A stretch of DNA of 54,952 nt, from NCBI GenBank assembly GCA_010094045.1, contig ML986703.1, forward strand, positions 1-54,952, written 5' to 3'. The DNA comes from Lojkania enalia (Eukaryota > Ascomycota > Dothideomycetes > Pleosporales). Made by a program: the position numbers and the translations under genes. The stretch's first letter is position 1. Every line of letters begins with the position of its first letter. The notes under the pieces are model-generated. The model ran no database searches. It was given only the letters and a program-made list of their open reading frames with translations, and was not told where the DNA came from. This document shows positions 10,914 through 21,651 of this stretch, one piece after another.

Positions 10914-13037
10914 ACGTACTGTATAAGTAAGCTAATTACCCAAGCGAGCTGATTATTATAATAGGCTAGTATAATAGATTACAGCGTAGCAATAATAGAT
11001 AGAGTAGTAGGGCTAAAATGTTCGTATATTCAGTTCTCTTAGAAAAGAGATAGCTGATAAAAGAGAAACGAATTGCTACTATTCCTATAGGGTGCGATTC
11101 AGCTATTTTAACCCTAGGTTAGGTGACTCTATATTATTAACCTGTAACTTAAAGCTATAAGATATTACAATTATAATGCTAAGACTATACTAAAATCGCG
11201 ACTACTTTTCGCAAAATATTATACTTTCTTATATTCTATTATATTATATAGTATAGTAGCCTATTCTTCTATATCTATAGCATTATTTTTACGCGTCTAT
11301 GAGTTATATCTAGCCTCGCTGTACTACCTACAGTACCTTTAAGTCGGCTGGCCTCTATTAATACGCGCCTTCTTTCTACCCTTCTTCCTATTAGTATAAG
11401 TACTAAACTCTTTTAGAGTAGTTAATTAAGCACCTTCTTTAATTATTAGGTTATCTTTCTTCTATATATACTTTCTTTTATACGATTAATATTATATAGC
11501 AGTCTTATTAGCTACTTAAAATTTAGTAACCTAAACGCATAATAGTACGTTTTTATATATTATATATACAGCACCCTTTATAAACTATTTAAACGCTTCT
11601 ACTATTAAAGTAGATAAACTATTTAGATACTTTTAAACTCTTAATTAAACGTACGTAGATTAAGACCTAAATTTAATAGGATTACTTAGTATTTTTAACT
11701 TCTAAGAGGTATCTTTAACTATAGAAGATATTAGTATATATAGTTAAACTTTAAACTTTAATAGTACTATATCTAGGTCGAATAGAACTAGGCTAGTACT
11801 TTAAAAGCTACTTAGGATATTACTCTTTATAATTGCTATATTAAAAGCTGCTTTAAAGTAGGGTAAGAATTTAATTTTTATAATATAGTTAATATAACCG
11901 TATATTAGCTGCTTAACTTAGCGCCCGTACGCAGTCTTTAAAGGTAAGAAATAACCTATATCTAATAGCTATAGTAGGTATAATAAATATAGAAGTATAT
12001 AAAAAGTAATAATATTCTTTTTCTTATAGAGCTACCTAAATTTAAGCAAGTTGTAACTCTTATAGCTATCAAGAATTAGCAATTAATATATACTAATAGT
12101 ATAATCCTTTATATACGCATTAAAGTACTTTAACTACTTAATACTAATATTATTTATCGTCTAGCTGTTATTAGTAACCTATATAGCCTAGGTTAGTAGA
12201 ATATTATCTTCTTTATACTATATAGAGAGGTGGTAGATATCTGTAAAGATAATAAAAGGTAGTATTACCTATCTTATTACGTTAATACTCTAGATAACTA
12301 TAGTCTACTTATAATTATCTAGCTGGAGCTGCTTTAGTCGATTCTATCTCTTAGAGCTAGTAACTACTACTCCTATTAATATTACGTCTATTATAAAGCC
12401 TAATTTGTTAAAGTTATATATATCTTTATTAATAATACTATACTTAGCCTTTATATTATATATAAGGTAGAACTAGCCTTCTATAACCTTAGGATCCTCG
12501 TATTTAGCTCTTAAATAGTTGTACTTTCGATTAAATTTAACCTTAAGCTTAGGTATACGTTTAATAAAGTTCTCTACCTAGTTCTTTCTAACCTAGCTAG
12601 TAAAGTGTACAGCTAGTAGTAAATTAGCTATATCTTAAATAGTAGTAAGCTACAGCAGAAATCCTCTTATATCTAGATCTAGTATATACTAAACAATTAC
12701 CTACTCCTTAATCTTACTAAGCTTTATTAAATTAGACTAGTAATCGTATTATAGAGCTATTTCTTACCTTTATATACTAAGTATACTTTAGAAAATATTA
12801 TAGATTAATACAACGCGATATATAGTTAGTATTATATCTTATTAAAAAGCTTAGAGTATAAGCTATATTCTAGCTTCTTTCTAAATTAATTCTACAGTTG
12901 TTAGTTATAGTATAATACTATAAAGTATAATTATCGCGATTTTAGTAGAGTTTTAGTATTATAATCAGCTCGCTTAGGTAATCAGCTCGCTTAGGTAATC
13001 AGCTTGCTTAGGTGATCAGCTTACTTATACTATACGT
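10914..13037 (-). mobile_element. Fot-C pogo-like transposon with extra terminal units and an insert
   Basis: Pogo/Fot1-type transposon on the minus strand, flanked by TA. Left terminus acgtactgtataagtaagct, right terminus ending actatacgt. It is collinear with the complete Fot-C at 51387-53258 but is 2124 bp instead of 1872. The excess is explained by a 207-bp insert (10963-11169) next to the left terminal repeat and by extra 17-bp units in the right terminal repeat (12962-13030). The transposase is destroyed by stops. Its right flank is Fot-B sequence but its left flank is not, so part of the original host has been lost. Confidence 0.8.
10963..11169. mobile_element. 207-bp insert flanked by an 8-bp direct repeat
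   Basis: Compared with Fot-C at 51387-53258, this copy carries 207 extra bases bounded on both sides by attataat (10955-10962 and 11170-11177). An 8-bp duplication would fit a small non-autonomous hAT-like element, but I do not see convincing terminal inverted repeats. Composition is less AT-rich than the host. Confidence 0.4.
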
Positions 13038-13364
13038 TAGTAGTATAATATTATATAGTAAGGGATTTTTATATATAGCTGCTAAAGTATCTATAAACTC
13101 TTAGTTCTTTAAGAAAACTCGTAGTACTAATACTTAAGAAAGAGTTTAACCAGCTTAACGCTACTATAGTAACTATAGTAAAACTAGATATAATACTTAT
13201 ACGTGCTAAAAGAATAGTAGAGAAAATTCTAAATTAGATAAAAGTATAATATATATAGAATTTCTTATTAGTATTAAGTAAATTAACTTTTTATATATAG
13301 TATTCGTTGTGCTAAGAAAAAGTAGCCGCTTTAATAGAATAGCCGTTTTAATAGTAGAATACGT
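13038..13364 (+). mobile_element. Fot-B 3' fragment
   Basis: This is the 3' end of a plus-strand Fot-B element, matching for example 30711-31029. It includes the remains of the C-terminal CCHC knuckle and the right terminal repeat ending gtagaatacgt, followed by TA. The 5' part is missing where Fot-C abuts it. Confidence 0.8.
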
Positions 13365-13380
13365 TAATAATATTAGTATA

Positions 13381-14657
13381 ATATTGTTTATTAACGAGCT
13401 ATTAGTATAAGTAAACTATTACTCTACTAAGATTCGAACGATTTAATTACGATAATTATTAACTATATATATATATACTCTAGAAAATAATAGTTTATTA
13501 GATTATTTTATATTTATACTATTAATTTAGTATATTTAAGTATTATAGCTAGGCTATTTATAACGCCTTTATTTACTTAAAACTTTTAATTTAATTAGCT
13601 ATTAGTGCGATTAAATATATTATTATTATAATATTCTTTTAAAATTAATTAAAGGCTACGATAATTAATAAAGGTAATAAGTTTAAATATTACTAAATCC
13701 TACTAAAAATTATTATTAATTAATCCTCTAGTTTATATATATTATTAGGTATTTTAGCCTTTTAGGGGGTAGTTTTTAATATAAGTAGTATTAGTATATA
13801 TAGCTTAATATTAAATTTTAATAGTACTACTTTTAGATTATATAGTACTATTCTAGCGCCTTAAAAGCTTCTACGGATATTAGCCTCTATAATTAATTAA
13901 TTATAGGCTGCTTTAAAAACTAGAAGAAAAGTAGCCTTATTAATATAGTTAATATAATTATATACTAAAACTAAAATTAATTATCTAGCTAGATAGCCTT
14001 TATATAATAATTCTTTAACTCTATAATAACTAGCTAAGCTAATATTTAGCCTATAATAAAGCCTATCTTATTAAAATTATAGGTATCCTTATCTTAAATT
14101 CTATACTTCCCCTTTATATTTTATAGAAGTTAGAACTATACACCTATAATTATTAGATTTTTATATAGAGTATACTACTAATTATAAGAAAAGTTTAATC
14201 GGGTTTTAAGGTATTTAATATACTATATAAAGTTTTAAGGCTAGTAAATACTAATCTAGCTAGTACCGCATTTAGCTAATAGTCTATTTACTATAGCTCG
14301 TATACTATTAATTATAGGCGGAAATCCTCGTAAATCCTAATTAATGATATAGCTAATAAATACCTCCTCTTTAGTCTTTATAAGCTTCTTTAAATTCGGC
14401 TTATAATTACGTTGTATAGCTATTCCAGCGTATTAAAGATAGAGAGTATTTTAAAAGTAGTAAAAAGTTGTTACAGCGTTATTCTTAGTTAAAATTTAAC
14501 CTTAATTAATAGTTAAAATTATAAGAATAATTTAACATTCTTTATAGGTTAATTATATATTACTATATTAAGCTATTATATATTAATCTAGATAGGCTAT
14601 TAAAAGTTTAGTAAGATAACAGCTTACTTATACTAATAGCTTATTAATAAACTACGT
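13381..14657 (-). mobile_element. Fot-E pogo-like transposon with internal deletion
   Basis: Minus-strand element with a right terminus ending aaactacgt followed by TA. The left terminus starts at 13381 and carries the paired motif (aacgagct and aagtaaac, 17 bp apart). It is collinear with the Fot-E at 50699-54422 but lacks roughly 570 bp, the main gap being near 13975. The transposase relic is full of stops. The right flank (14660 onward) is Fot-A sequence, so it was probably inserted into that older Fot-A. Confidence 0.75.
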
Positions 14658-14659
14658 TA

Positions 14660-15806
14660 TTAAACTTTATATTAAACTTTAAAAGTACTACTTTAAAATT
14701 AAATAGAATTAGATAAACTATCTAAAAACTTATATTAATATTATTCTTTATAATTAATAAATTAGAATTAGTTTTAAAAACTAGAAAGAATTTAAGTTTT
14801 ATAATATAGTTAATATATTTATATATTAGACTAGAATCTAATTTCTATTTATATACTTTAATAGTAAAATATAACCTATATTTAATACCTATAATAGATA
14901 TAATTAATTAGCTAGTTTATAATATATAATACTACCCTATTTCTTAGAAAATTCCTATTAAATAACTTTAACTATTTAATACTCAGTTTATTTATTATTC
15001 TACTATTTTTGCTAATTATAATAGCTTAGATTCTAAATATATTATTATCTTAATATTAGATAGATAGAAAATAGTAGTAAATAAATATAATAAAAAGTAG
15101 AAGTATTTAGTTAATATTATTAATCTTTTAAATTACTAAAATCTATTTATAATTATCTAATTATATATCTCTATATCTATAATAATAAGTTATAATAAGA
15201 TAGTATCTATTTAAAAGCTATATTTATTAAGTTATATATATTTTTATTTATACTACTATACTACTTTTAATATACTTTATAAGTTTAAACTAGTTTTTAA
15301 TTACGTTGAAATCTTTATATAAAACCTTCTAATAATTATAAAGTTAATTTAAACGTATTTTAAGTTTAGAAGTATATCTAATAAAATTTCTAATCTAATA
15401 TATTCTAATCTAGCTTATACTATATTTAATAAGTAAATTATTAGCTATATTTTATAAAATAGTTGAAATAAGTATAAATTTTTATAAATATAGATTAAAT
15501 ATATATTAAACAATAACCTCTTCTTTAACATTTATTAGTTTCTTTATATTAGGCTAATAATTATATTTTAAATAGGTTCTAGTATATTAATAATATATAA
15601 TTGTTTAAATTATATTAAATATTAAAATAGTATAGCTTTTACTATTTATTTAGCCTTTTTAGGTAGTTTAGAAAATATAATTTATTTAATACTTATTTTA
15701 AGTTATATTCTTATTAATTTATTATTATATTATTATTAAATTGTTAAATATTATATTTTAATAATAGAATAGACTATATACTTATATAGGTTATTTATTT
15801 ATAAAA
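14660..15806 (-). mobile_element. Fot-A relic, 3'-truncated and strongly RIP-mutated
   Basis: Minus-strand Fot-A, collinear with the 5' two-thirds of 46861-48714 (it starts at the ctttatattaaactttaaaa segment). Almost every CpA and most CpG are gone, so it is more decayed than the copies at 46.9-50.6 kb. Its end (ttataaaa) runs into the TA where the next element, a Fot-B, is inserted. Confidence 0.75.
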
Positions 15807-15808
15807 TA

Positions 15809-18788
15809 ACGTATTCTACTATTAAAGTAGCTACTTTTTCTTAGCGTAATAAATACTATATACGAAAAGTTAATTTACTTAATTCTAATAAGAGATTTTA
15901 TATATAATATACTTTTATCTAATTTAGAATTTTCCCTACTATTCTTTTAGCACATATAAGCGTTATATCTAGTCTTACTATAGTTACTATAGTAGTATTA
16001 AGCTAGTTAAGCTCTTTCTTAAGTATTAGTACTACGAGTATTTTTAAAAGGTAAAGAGTTTATAGATACTTTAGCAGCTATATATAAAGATCCTTTACTA
16101 TATTATATTATACTACTATATTAAATATACTTTCTTTTATATATTTTACGTTTAATTACCTCTTCTAATTACCTTTTAAGTTTAGAGTTATAAGCTTAAA
16201 GAAGCGTATATATAATATTATAGATACTTTAGATAACTATAACCTACTTATAATTATTTAGCTATATAAAAGTAAGCTTTATATAATATTTTAAACCTAT
16301 AATAACCTTTATAGTACTAATAATACCTATCTAAAAGTCTATCTTATTAAAATTATAGATATTATTATTATATATACTATATTTTACAATTATATTCTAT
16401 ATAAGCTTAAACTATATATTAATAATCTCTAGATTCTCTTATTTTATTTTTTAGTAATTCTTTACTTAATTAAAGGCTATTTTAAATTTATTTATATATA
16501 CTATAAATTATTTAAACTAATTTTTTTCTATAAATATTCTATTATATATATTTAATAGTTTATCTATTATATCTACTACCTTATATAGTTGGGGCGCAAA
16601 TTCTTAGAAATTAAGGTTAAGAATATATTATATAATTGTTTATTCTTTAATTATTATATATTTCTAATAATTTAGTTATATATATAAGTAAAACGTAATT
16701 CTATAAAGTTAAGTAGAGAGTTGTTAATATTATATATTAAAAACTATAGTAGTATATTAACGTACCTTATAAGCGAGCGGCCTATATAAGTAAGTAGTCC
16801 ACCCTATTACTAAAACGCGATACCTAAGCTTTTAATAATAATACAATAATAAAATAATAAGAATACAGCCTAAAACGAGAATTAAGTAAACTTAGCCCTC
16901 TTAGCTACTAAAAGAGGCTAAATAAATAGTGAAAGACGTGCTACTTTAATATTTAATATAATTTAAACGACCGTATACTAATAATATACTAGAATCCGCT
17001 TACAGCGCAATTATAAGTCTAACTTAAAGAGACTAACAAAACCTAAAGAGGAGGTTATTATCTAATATATACTTAACCTAGATTTGCGAGGATTTGTACC
17101 TACCTTAGCTACTATATAAGATATAGTTAATAGCTTACTTACTGAGCGCGGTATAGGCTAAATTAGTATATATTAGCCTAAGAACTTTGTTAGACGTACT
17201 CTTAAGCTTAAAATACGCCTAAATCGGCCTTATAATTGCTAGAGAACTCTATACGAAAATTTTAAAGTAATTAAAGGCTAGTTTAAACTTATATAATATA
17301 CTAAAAAGAAGTATAATATTATAGATAAGGATATATATAACTTCGATAAATCTAGCTTTTAAATAGACGTTATCTTATTATAACTAGTTATTATAGATAT
17401 AGAGAGACGTAATCGACTAAAGGCAATTTAATTAAGTAATTATAAATGGATTTTAGTAATTTAGGGGATTAATACTACTAACTAAACGCTCCTACCCTTT
17501 ATTATTATTACTAGCTACTACTATCTCTCTACCTAGTACGAAGGCGATAATATACCTAAGAACTAGGCTATTATAGTTAATAAGAACGGTTAGATAATAA
17601 ATAAACTTCGTATTAAGTAGTTAAAATACTTTTATAGGTATATAAGAGATTATATAGTAGACGCATATTAACTACTAATCTTTAATAGTTATAATAGCTA
17701 TAACTTATTTAATTTCTAGAAACTCTACGAGGAATAGAGTATTATTTTATTCTATATACCAGCTTATTTATTATACCTATTATAGCTACTAGATATAGGC
17801 TACTTCTTACTATTAAAGCGTATATATAGAAATCAGATCTTAGTCTTAGTATATAATTATATCAACTATATTATAAAACTTAAGTTCTTTCTAGCCTTTA
17901 AAACTGCTTTTAATATATTAATTATAAAGGATAATATCTATATAAGCTTTTAAGGAGCTAGTCTAATCTTATTTAATCTAGAAGTAGTACTTTTAAAGCT
18001 TAATATAAAACTTTATACGCTAATACTACTAGTATAAGATAATACCCTATAAGAAGTAAAAATACTAAGTAATATACGCGAGCTAGAAGCTTAATTAATA
18101 TTAATTTATAATCGGATTTAAAGGGATATAAATTCTTCGCTAGCTTCTATTATTAAGAAGCTAAATTAGCTTAAGAAAGGCTCTATAAAAGTAATATATC
18201 AGATCGGGTTAATATACAATAAAATCATCAGCCTTTAAAAAGCAAATAAAGTAGTAATAAAATAGAAATAGTAGAAAAAAAGGTAGATTTAAGCGTAAGG
18301 GACCCTAATAAAAGCATAAGAAGAGATAATTATTACTAAAAAGAATAATAAGGAGGAAACTCGGGCTATAATACGCTAATTTAGGGTACGATTAGATACG
18401 AGCAGATAGTATAAAGTATGCTATAGCTGCTGCGGTAAGACTGGGTATAATTCTCGTATATACTAAAAGGATATAGAGGTTTCTATAGAATAATCGCGCA
18501 AGTTGTAAATTGCTATTATATTACTTGGTTGTTGAGCTATACGTATATAAAGGTTAAAAAAGTTGATAGGGTAGACCGCTCGCTTATATAGGCTACTTAC
18601 TTATAAGGTATATTATATACTTTTAAATTAGCTTAATTTATATACTTATAAGATAAGTTTAATTCTACCTTCTTAATAAATTAATAGAAGGTCGTATTAT
18701 AAATTTTTTATAGTTCGTACATAGTATTTATAATACTAAGAAAAAGTAGCTACTTTAATAGGATAGCTACTTTAATAGTAAAATATAT
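15809..18788 (-). mobile_element. Fot-B transposon, internally deleted, split by Fot-A
   Basis: The left part is 15809-16759 and the right part 18614-18788, both collinear with the complete minus-strand Fot-B at 24689-26531. Without the Fot-A insert only about 1.13 kb remains, so roughly 720 bp was lost near 16205. Terminal repeats (acgtattctac... / ...agtaaaatatat) and TA at both sides are recognisable. Confidence 0.85.
16760..18613 (+). mobile_element. Fot-A transposon, full length, nested in Fot-B
   Basis: Complete 1854-bp pogo/Fot1-type element with terminal repeats at about 16760-16810 and 18566-18613, and TA on both sides (16758-16759, 18614-18615). Reading through stops, the plus strand encodes a DDE_1 transposase. 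The first catalytic aspartate lies in FDKSSF near 17343-17360, the second region in LIFNSYNSY near 17676-17702 (Asp already changed to Asn), and the third in LLDIGYF near 17784-17805. A C-terminal zinc-knuckle remnant lies at 18419-18464. Many TAA/TAG codons make it inactive. The host Fot-B resumes exactly at the TA. Confidence 0.9.
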
Positions 18789-19089
18789 TATATTAAGAAT
18801 AAATTATTATTTAACTAGATTTAGAATAATATAGCTAAATAATATATATTTTTTATATTCTATATAAAACTTTTAAAATTCTTAAATATTTAGAAATAGA
18901 AAATATAATATAATTTAAAACTATTTTTTTAATAGTTTTATTTAAACTTTAATATTAATATTATAATATAATTTAGTAAAGTAAATATTATAAAAGCTAA
19001 ATCTAATACTAAAATAAATCTCTTAGATAATTTTTAGAGATTATATAGTCTCCTATATACTCTTCTATATTAAAAGTTAATTAGCTACT
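18789..19089. other. AT-rich DNA without recognisable feature
   Basis: About 300 bp between the Fot-B right end and island 2. It is strongly AT-rich, with no open frame and no match to the transposon families described here. The change to normal composition is abrupt near 19090. Confidence 0.5.
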
Positions 19090-19212
19090 ACCCTGGCTCG
19101 AATCCTTACTCAATGCAGCGAGCCCGTTAGATGAAAAGCTTCGACCCGCGACCTGTTACTTCCCTCCATTACTGCGCGCGCACACACTCCCACGCTCTTA
19201 TATCACGAAGAA
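19090..19212 (+). promoter_or_regulatory. Very short upstream region of the MFS gene
   Basis: Only about 120 bp of normal-composition DNA separates the AT-rich desert from the MFS start codon. It contains a cttatatcac stretch about 15 bp before the ATG, which could be a TATA-like element but is close. Most of the promoter must therefore lie in this short stretch or in mutated repeat DNA. Confidence 0.4.
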
Positions 19213-21188
19213 ATGGCATCGCAAGAATCCTCCCGGTCGCAGTCGCCCGGCGCCACGAACCTGGAGAAATGCGACATGTCTACTGCATCTCCCGAAGCCG
19301 AAACTGAAAACAGCCAACCACCAGGGGAGAAATCCATAGCAGCCACAGCCACGCCTCCAGCTGCACCTCCAGCTAAAGAACCCGAGTATGTTCATGGCTT
19401 CAAGCTTTTCAACATCTTGGCCGCTCTTACCCTGGTCACCTTTCTCATGCTCCTTGACGGTACTATTGTCGTCGCCGCCGCCCCACGAATCACCGATGAC
19501 TTCAAGTCCCTCAATGACATCGGTTGGTATGGTGCTGCATATCAGCTAGGAAGGCAAGTTAGAATGCATTATCAGCGTAACAGGGAACGAGAAGCTAACA
19601 TGCTCGTAGCGCTGTCTTCCAACCGCTGTCAGGAAAGATGTACATGAAATTTAGGCCACAATGGACCTTTCTGGGCTTCTTCTTTGTCTTCGAACTTGGT
19701 TCGCTGATCTGCGGACTTGCGAAGTCCTCCGCTATGCTGATTGTAGGACGAGTTATCGCTGGTTTTGGGACGTCCGGCATCTTGAACGGTGCGCTCTTGA
19801 TTATCTCGGAATGTGCGCCAATGCATAAAAGACCCAGTATGTTACAACTCTTTCCCGGCTTTGCCTATAGTCTGATAACCGTCGTAGCTCTTATTGGCAT
19901 TGTCATGGGCATTGGGCAACTTGGTCTAGCCAGTGGACCGTTGTTCGGAGGTTTGTTGACGCAATATGCAACTTGGAGATGGTGTAAGCTAGTGGAATCA
20001 CGTCTGCTATCGAATCTTCGAGTAATTGCTAACTGTGGCAGGCTTCTATCTCAATCTCCCTATCGGTGGCCTTGTTGCCCTACAGATGTTTTCGGTTCGC
20101 ATTCCAATGCAACACCCCCGCCCCCCGCCACTCTCGGTCCTCCGCACTCTCCATACAAGCCTTGATCTTTTAGGGTTTGCTATATTTGCCCCGGCGCTCG
20201 TGATGCTGCTACTCGCTTTGCAGTGGGGCGGTACAACAAATGCGTGGAGCAGTTCTCCGATTATTGGCCTCTTCGTGGGAGCTGGTGTCACATTCATCGT
20301 GTTCCTAGCCTGGGACTACCACAAAGGCGATGACGCGCTACTTCCGTTCTCTATTGCGCGGATGAGGACCGTATGGACAAGCTGCGTTGTGTACGGGCTA
20401 TTTATGGGTAACCTGTATACGGCTTCGTACTGGGTCCCGGTGTACTTTCAGGGTGTGAAAGGGTCTTCACCTACCATTGCGGGTGTTTACATTCTGCCTA
20501 TGATTATCGCCCATGTCATCGCAGCTCTGAGCTCAGGTCCGATCAGTAAGTGTGGCATTATCTGTGATCTTATTGTGTCCTGATTAAGCAACTAGTGAAT
20601 GTTGTCGGGTACTATATCCCCGTAGCTCTGTTTTCCTGCGTCTTGTTGTCGGTCGGCAGTGGTCTGATCTCAACTTTCCAACCAGATACAGCTACCGGCA
20701 AATGGATAGGCTACCAGATCTTGTACGGCGCTGGTCGCGGGCTTGGTTTGCAAATGGTATGCTTGACGCTTTCAAATCCATGACAATTTGGCTTGCTAAC
20801 GTCTCTATGCCAGCCCATTCTCGCTGTGCAGAATACTGTACCACCACAGCAAATGCCTCTTGCCATGGCACTTACCATATTTAGCCAATCTTTCGGCGCA
20901 GCAGTTTTCCTCAGTATTGCGGAACTCATCTTCAGCAACAGCTTCCGAGCCTTGCTTGCCAAGGATGTACCTTCCGTAGACGGCCAGAGGGTTATAGAAG
21001 CTGGAGCTACGGCATTCCGAGGATTGGTCTCGGGCTCGGATCTCGGGGGTGTGTTGGTCGCTTATGCGGACAGCATTGATCGCGTGTTCTATATGGCAGC
21101 AGCGATGGCGGCAGCTTGCTTCGTGTTCGCCTTTGGTATGGGCTGGAAGAGTCTGAAGAAGAAGCCGGCGGCACCTCCTAAGGCGTGA
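19213..21188 (+). CDS. MFS exporter, DHA2 (14-TMS) type
   Basis: Plasma-membrane proton-coupled efflux pump of the family that includes fungal toxin exporters; probably exports a small metabolite. Exons: 19213-19553, 19610-19836, 19888-19983, 20042-20545, 20596-20756, 20814-21188; 567 aa, no stop. Intron 1 (19554-19609) begins GCAAGT, a GC-AG intron; using it restores [16 protein letters not shown]. The others are GT-AG, 50-58 bp, several with CTAAC branch sites. Seen: hydrophilic Ser/Pro/Ala-rich N-terminus (about 60 residues), [11 protein letters not shown] at about 81-91, GRVIAGFG (motif B), [13 protein letters not shown] (antiporter motif C), and [13 protein letters not shown] typical of DHA2 proteins. 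The short upstream region abuts TE-derived DNA. It converges on P450-2. Substrate unknown; self-protection or secretion of a cluster product is inferred from context. Confidence 0.92.
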
Positions 21189-21293
21189 GCCTCGAACTAA
21201 GATGGGGTAGTGACCAGATGAGACGGTAAAAGCATCTGGGGGAACAAGCTTGTTCATGGGCCTGCATTGGGATCACATTACATTTTAATATTG

Positions 21294-21541
21294 TACTTTG
21301 CGAAAGGAATTGGCCACCCCCCTGTATCGAAATTCGATTTAGTCGCGATCTATTATATACCGGCCTCGATCTGCTAGCTAATAGTCTTTGGCTTGATAGG
21401 TGTAAGGCCTATAGTAGGTACTAGAAGATCCGTACTAAGTTGATATACTATTGTGAACCAATTAAACCAGTTCTATATATAATAGGTCCTGAGTTAATCG
21501 ACTTTTGGTGTAAGGGGGTGGCCAATTCTTTTTACAAAGCA
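21294..21541. mobile_element. 248-bp MITE with long terminal inverted repeats
   Basis: The left end TACTTTGCGAAAGGAATTGG and the inverted right end TGCTTTGTAAAAAGAATTGG match at 16 of 20 positions, all four differences being transitions, and both continue into GGCCACCCCC. Complementarity continues imperfectly inward (TCGATTTAGTC against TCGATTAACTC, then CTATTATATA in both), so the element can fold into a long hairpin. It has no coding capacity. It lies in the shared 3' region of the MFS and P450-2 genes. The flanking TA/CA could be a decayed TA duplication, but this is not certain. Confidence 0.75.
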
Positions 21542-21651
21542 CAGATATAGTCCGAAAAGTATAGAATGTATCTTCATATTAGAGCGTCCCCATAGCGTAA
21601 TGATCGCCTCTAATCCGACGGTAAGCAATCAGACATAATGCTTTCGAAGCT

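Noticed and set aside
19088..19105. tRNA B-box-like GGCTCGAATCC before the MFS gene
   Set aside because: No A box and no cloverleaf can be formed with the AT-rich upstream sequence.
19554..19660. Inactivating frameshift in the MFS gene
   Set aside because: The break disappears if a GC-AG intron is accepted; all downstream exons are in frame and conserved.
20805..21257. 150-codon minus-strand open frame opposite the last MFS exon
   Set aside because: It is antisense to a well-supported exon and has no protein-like signature.
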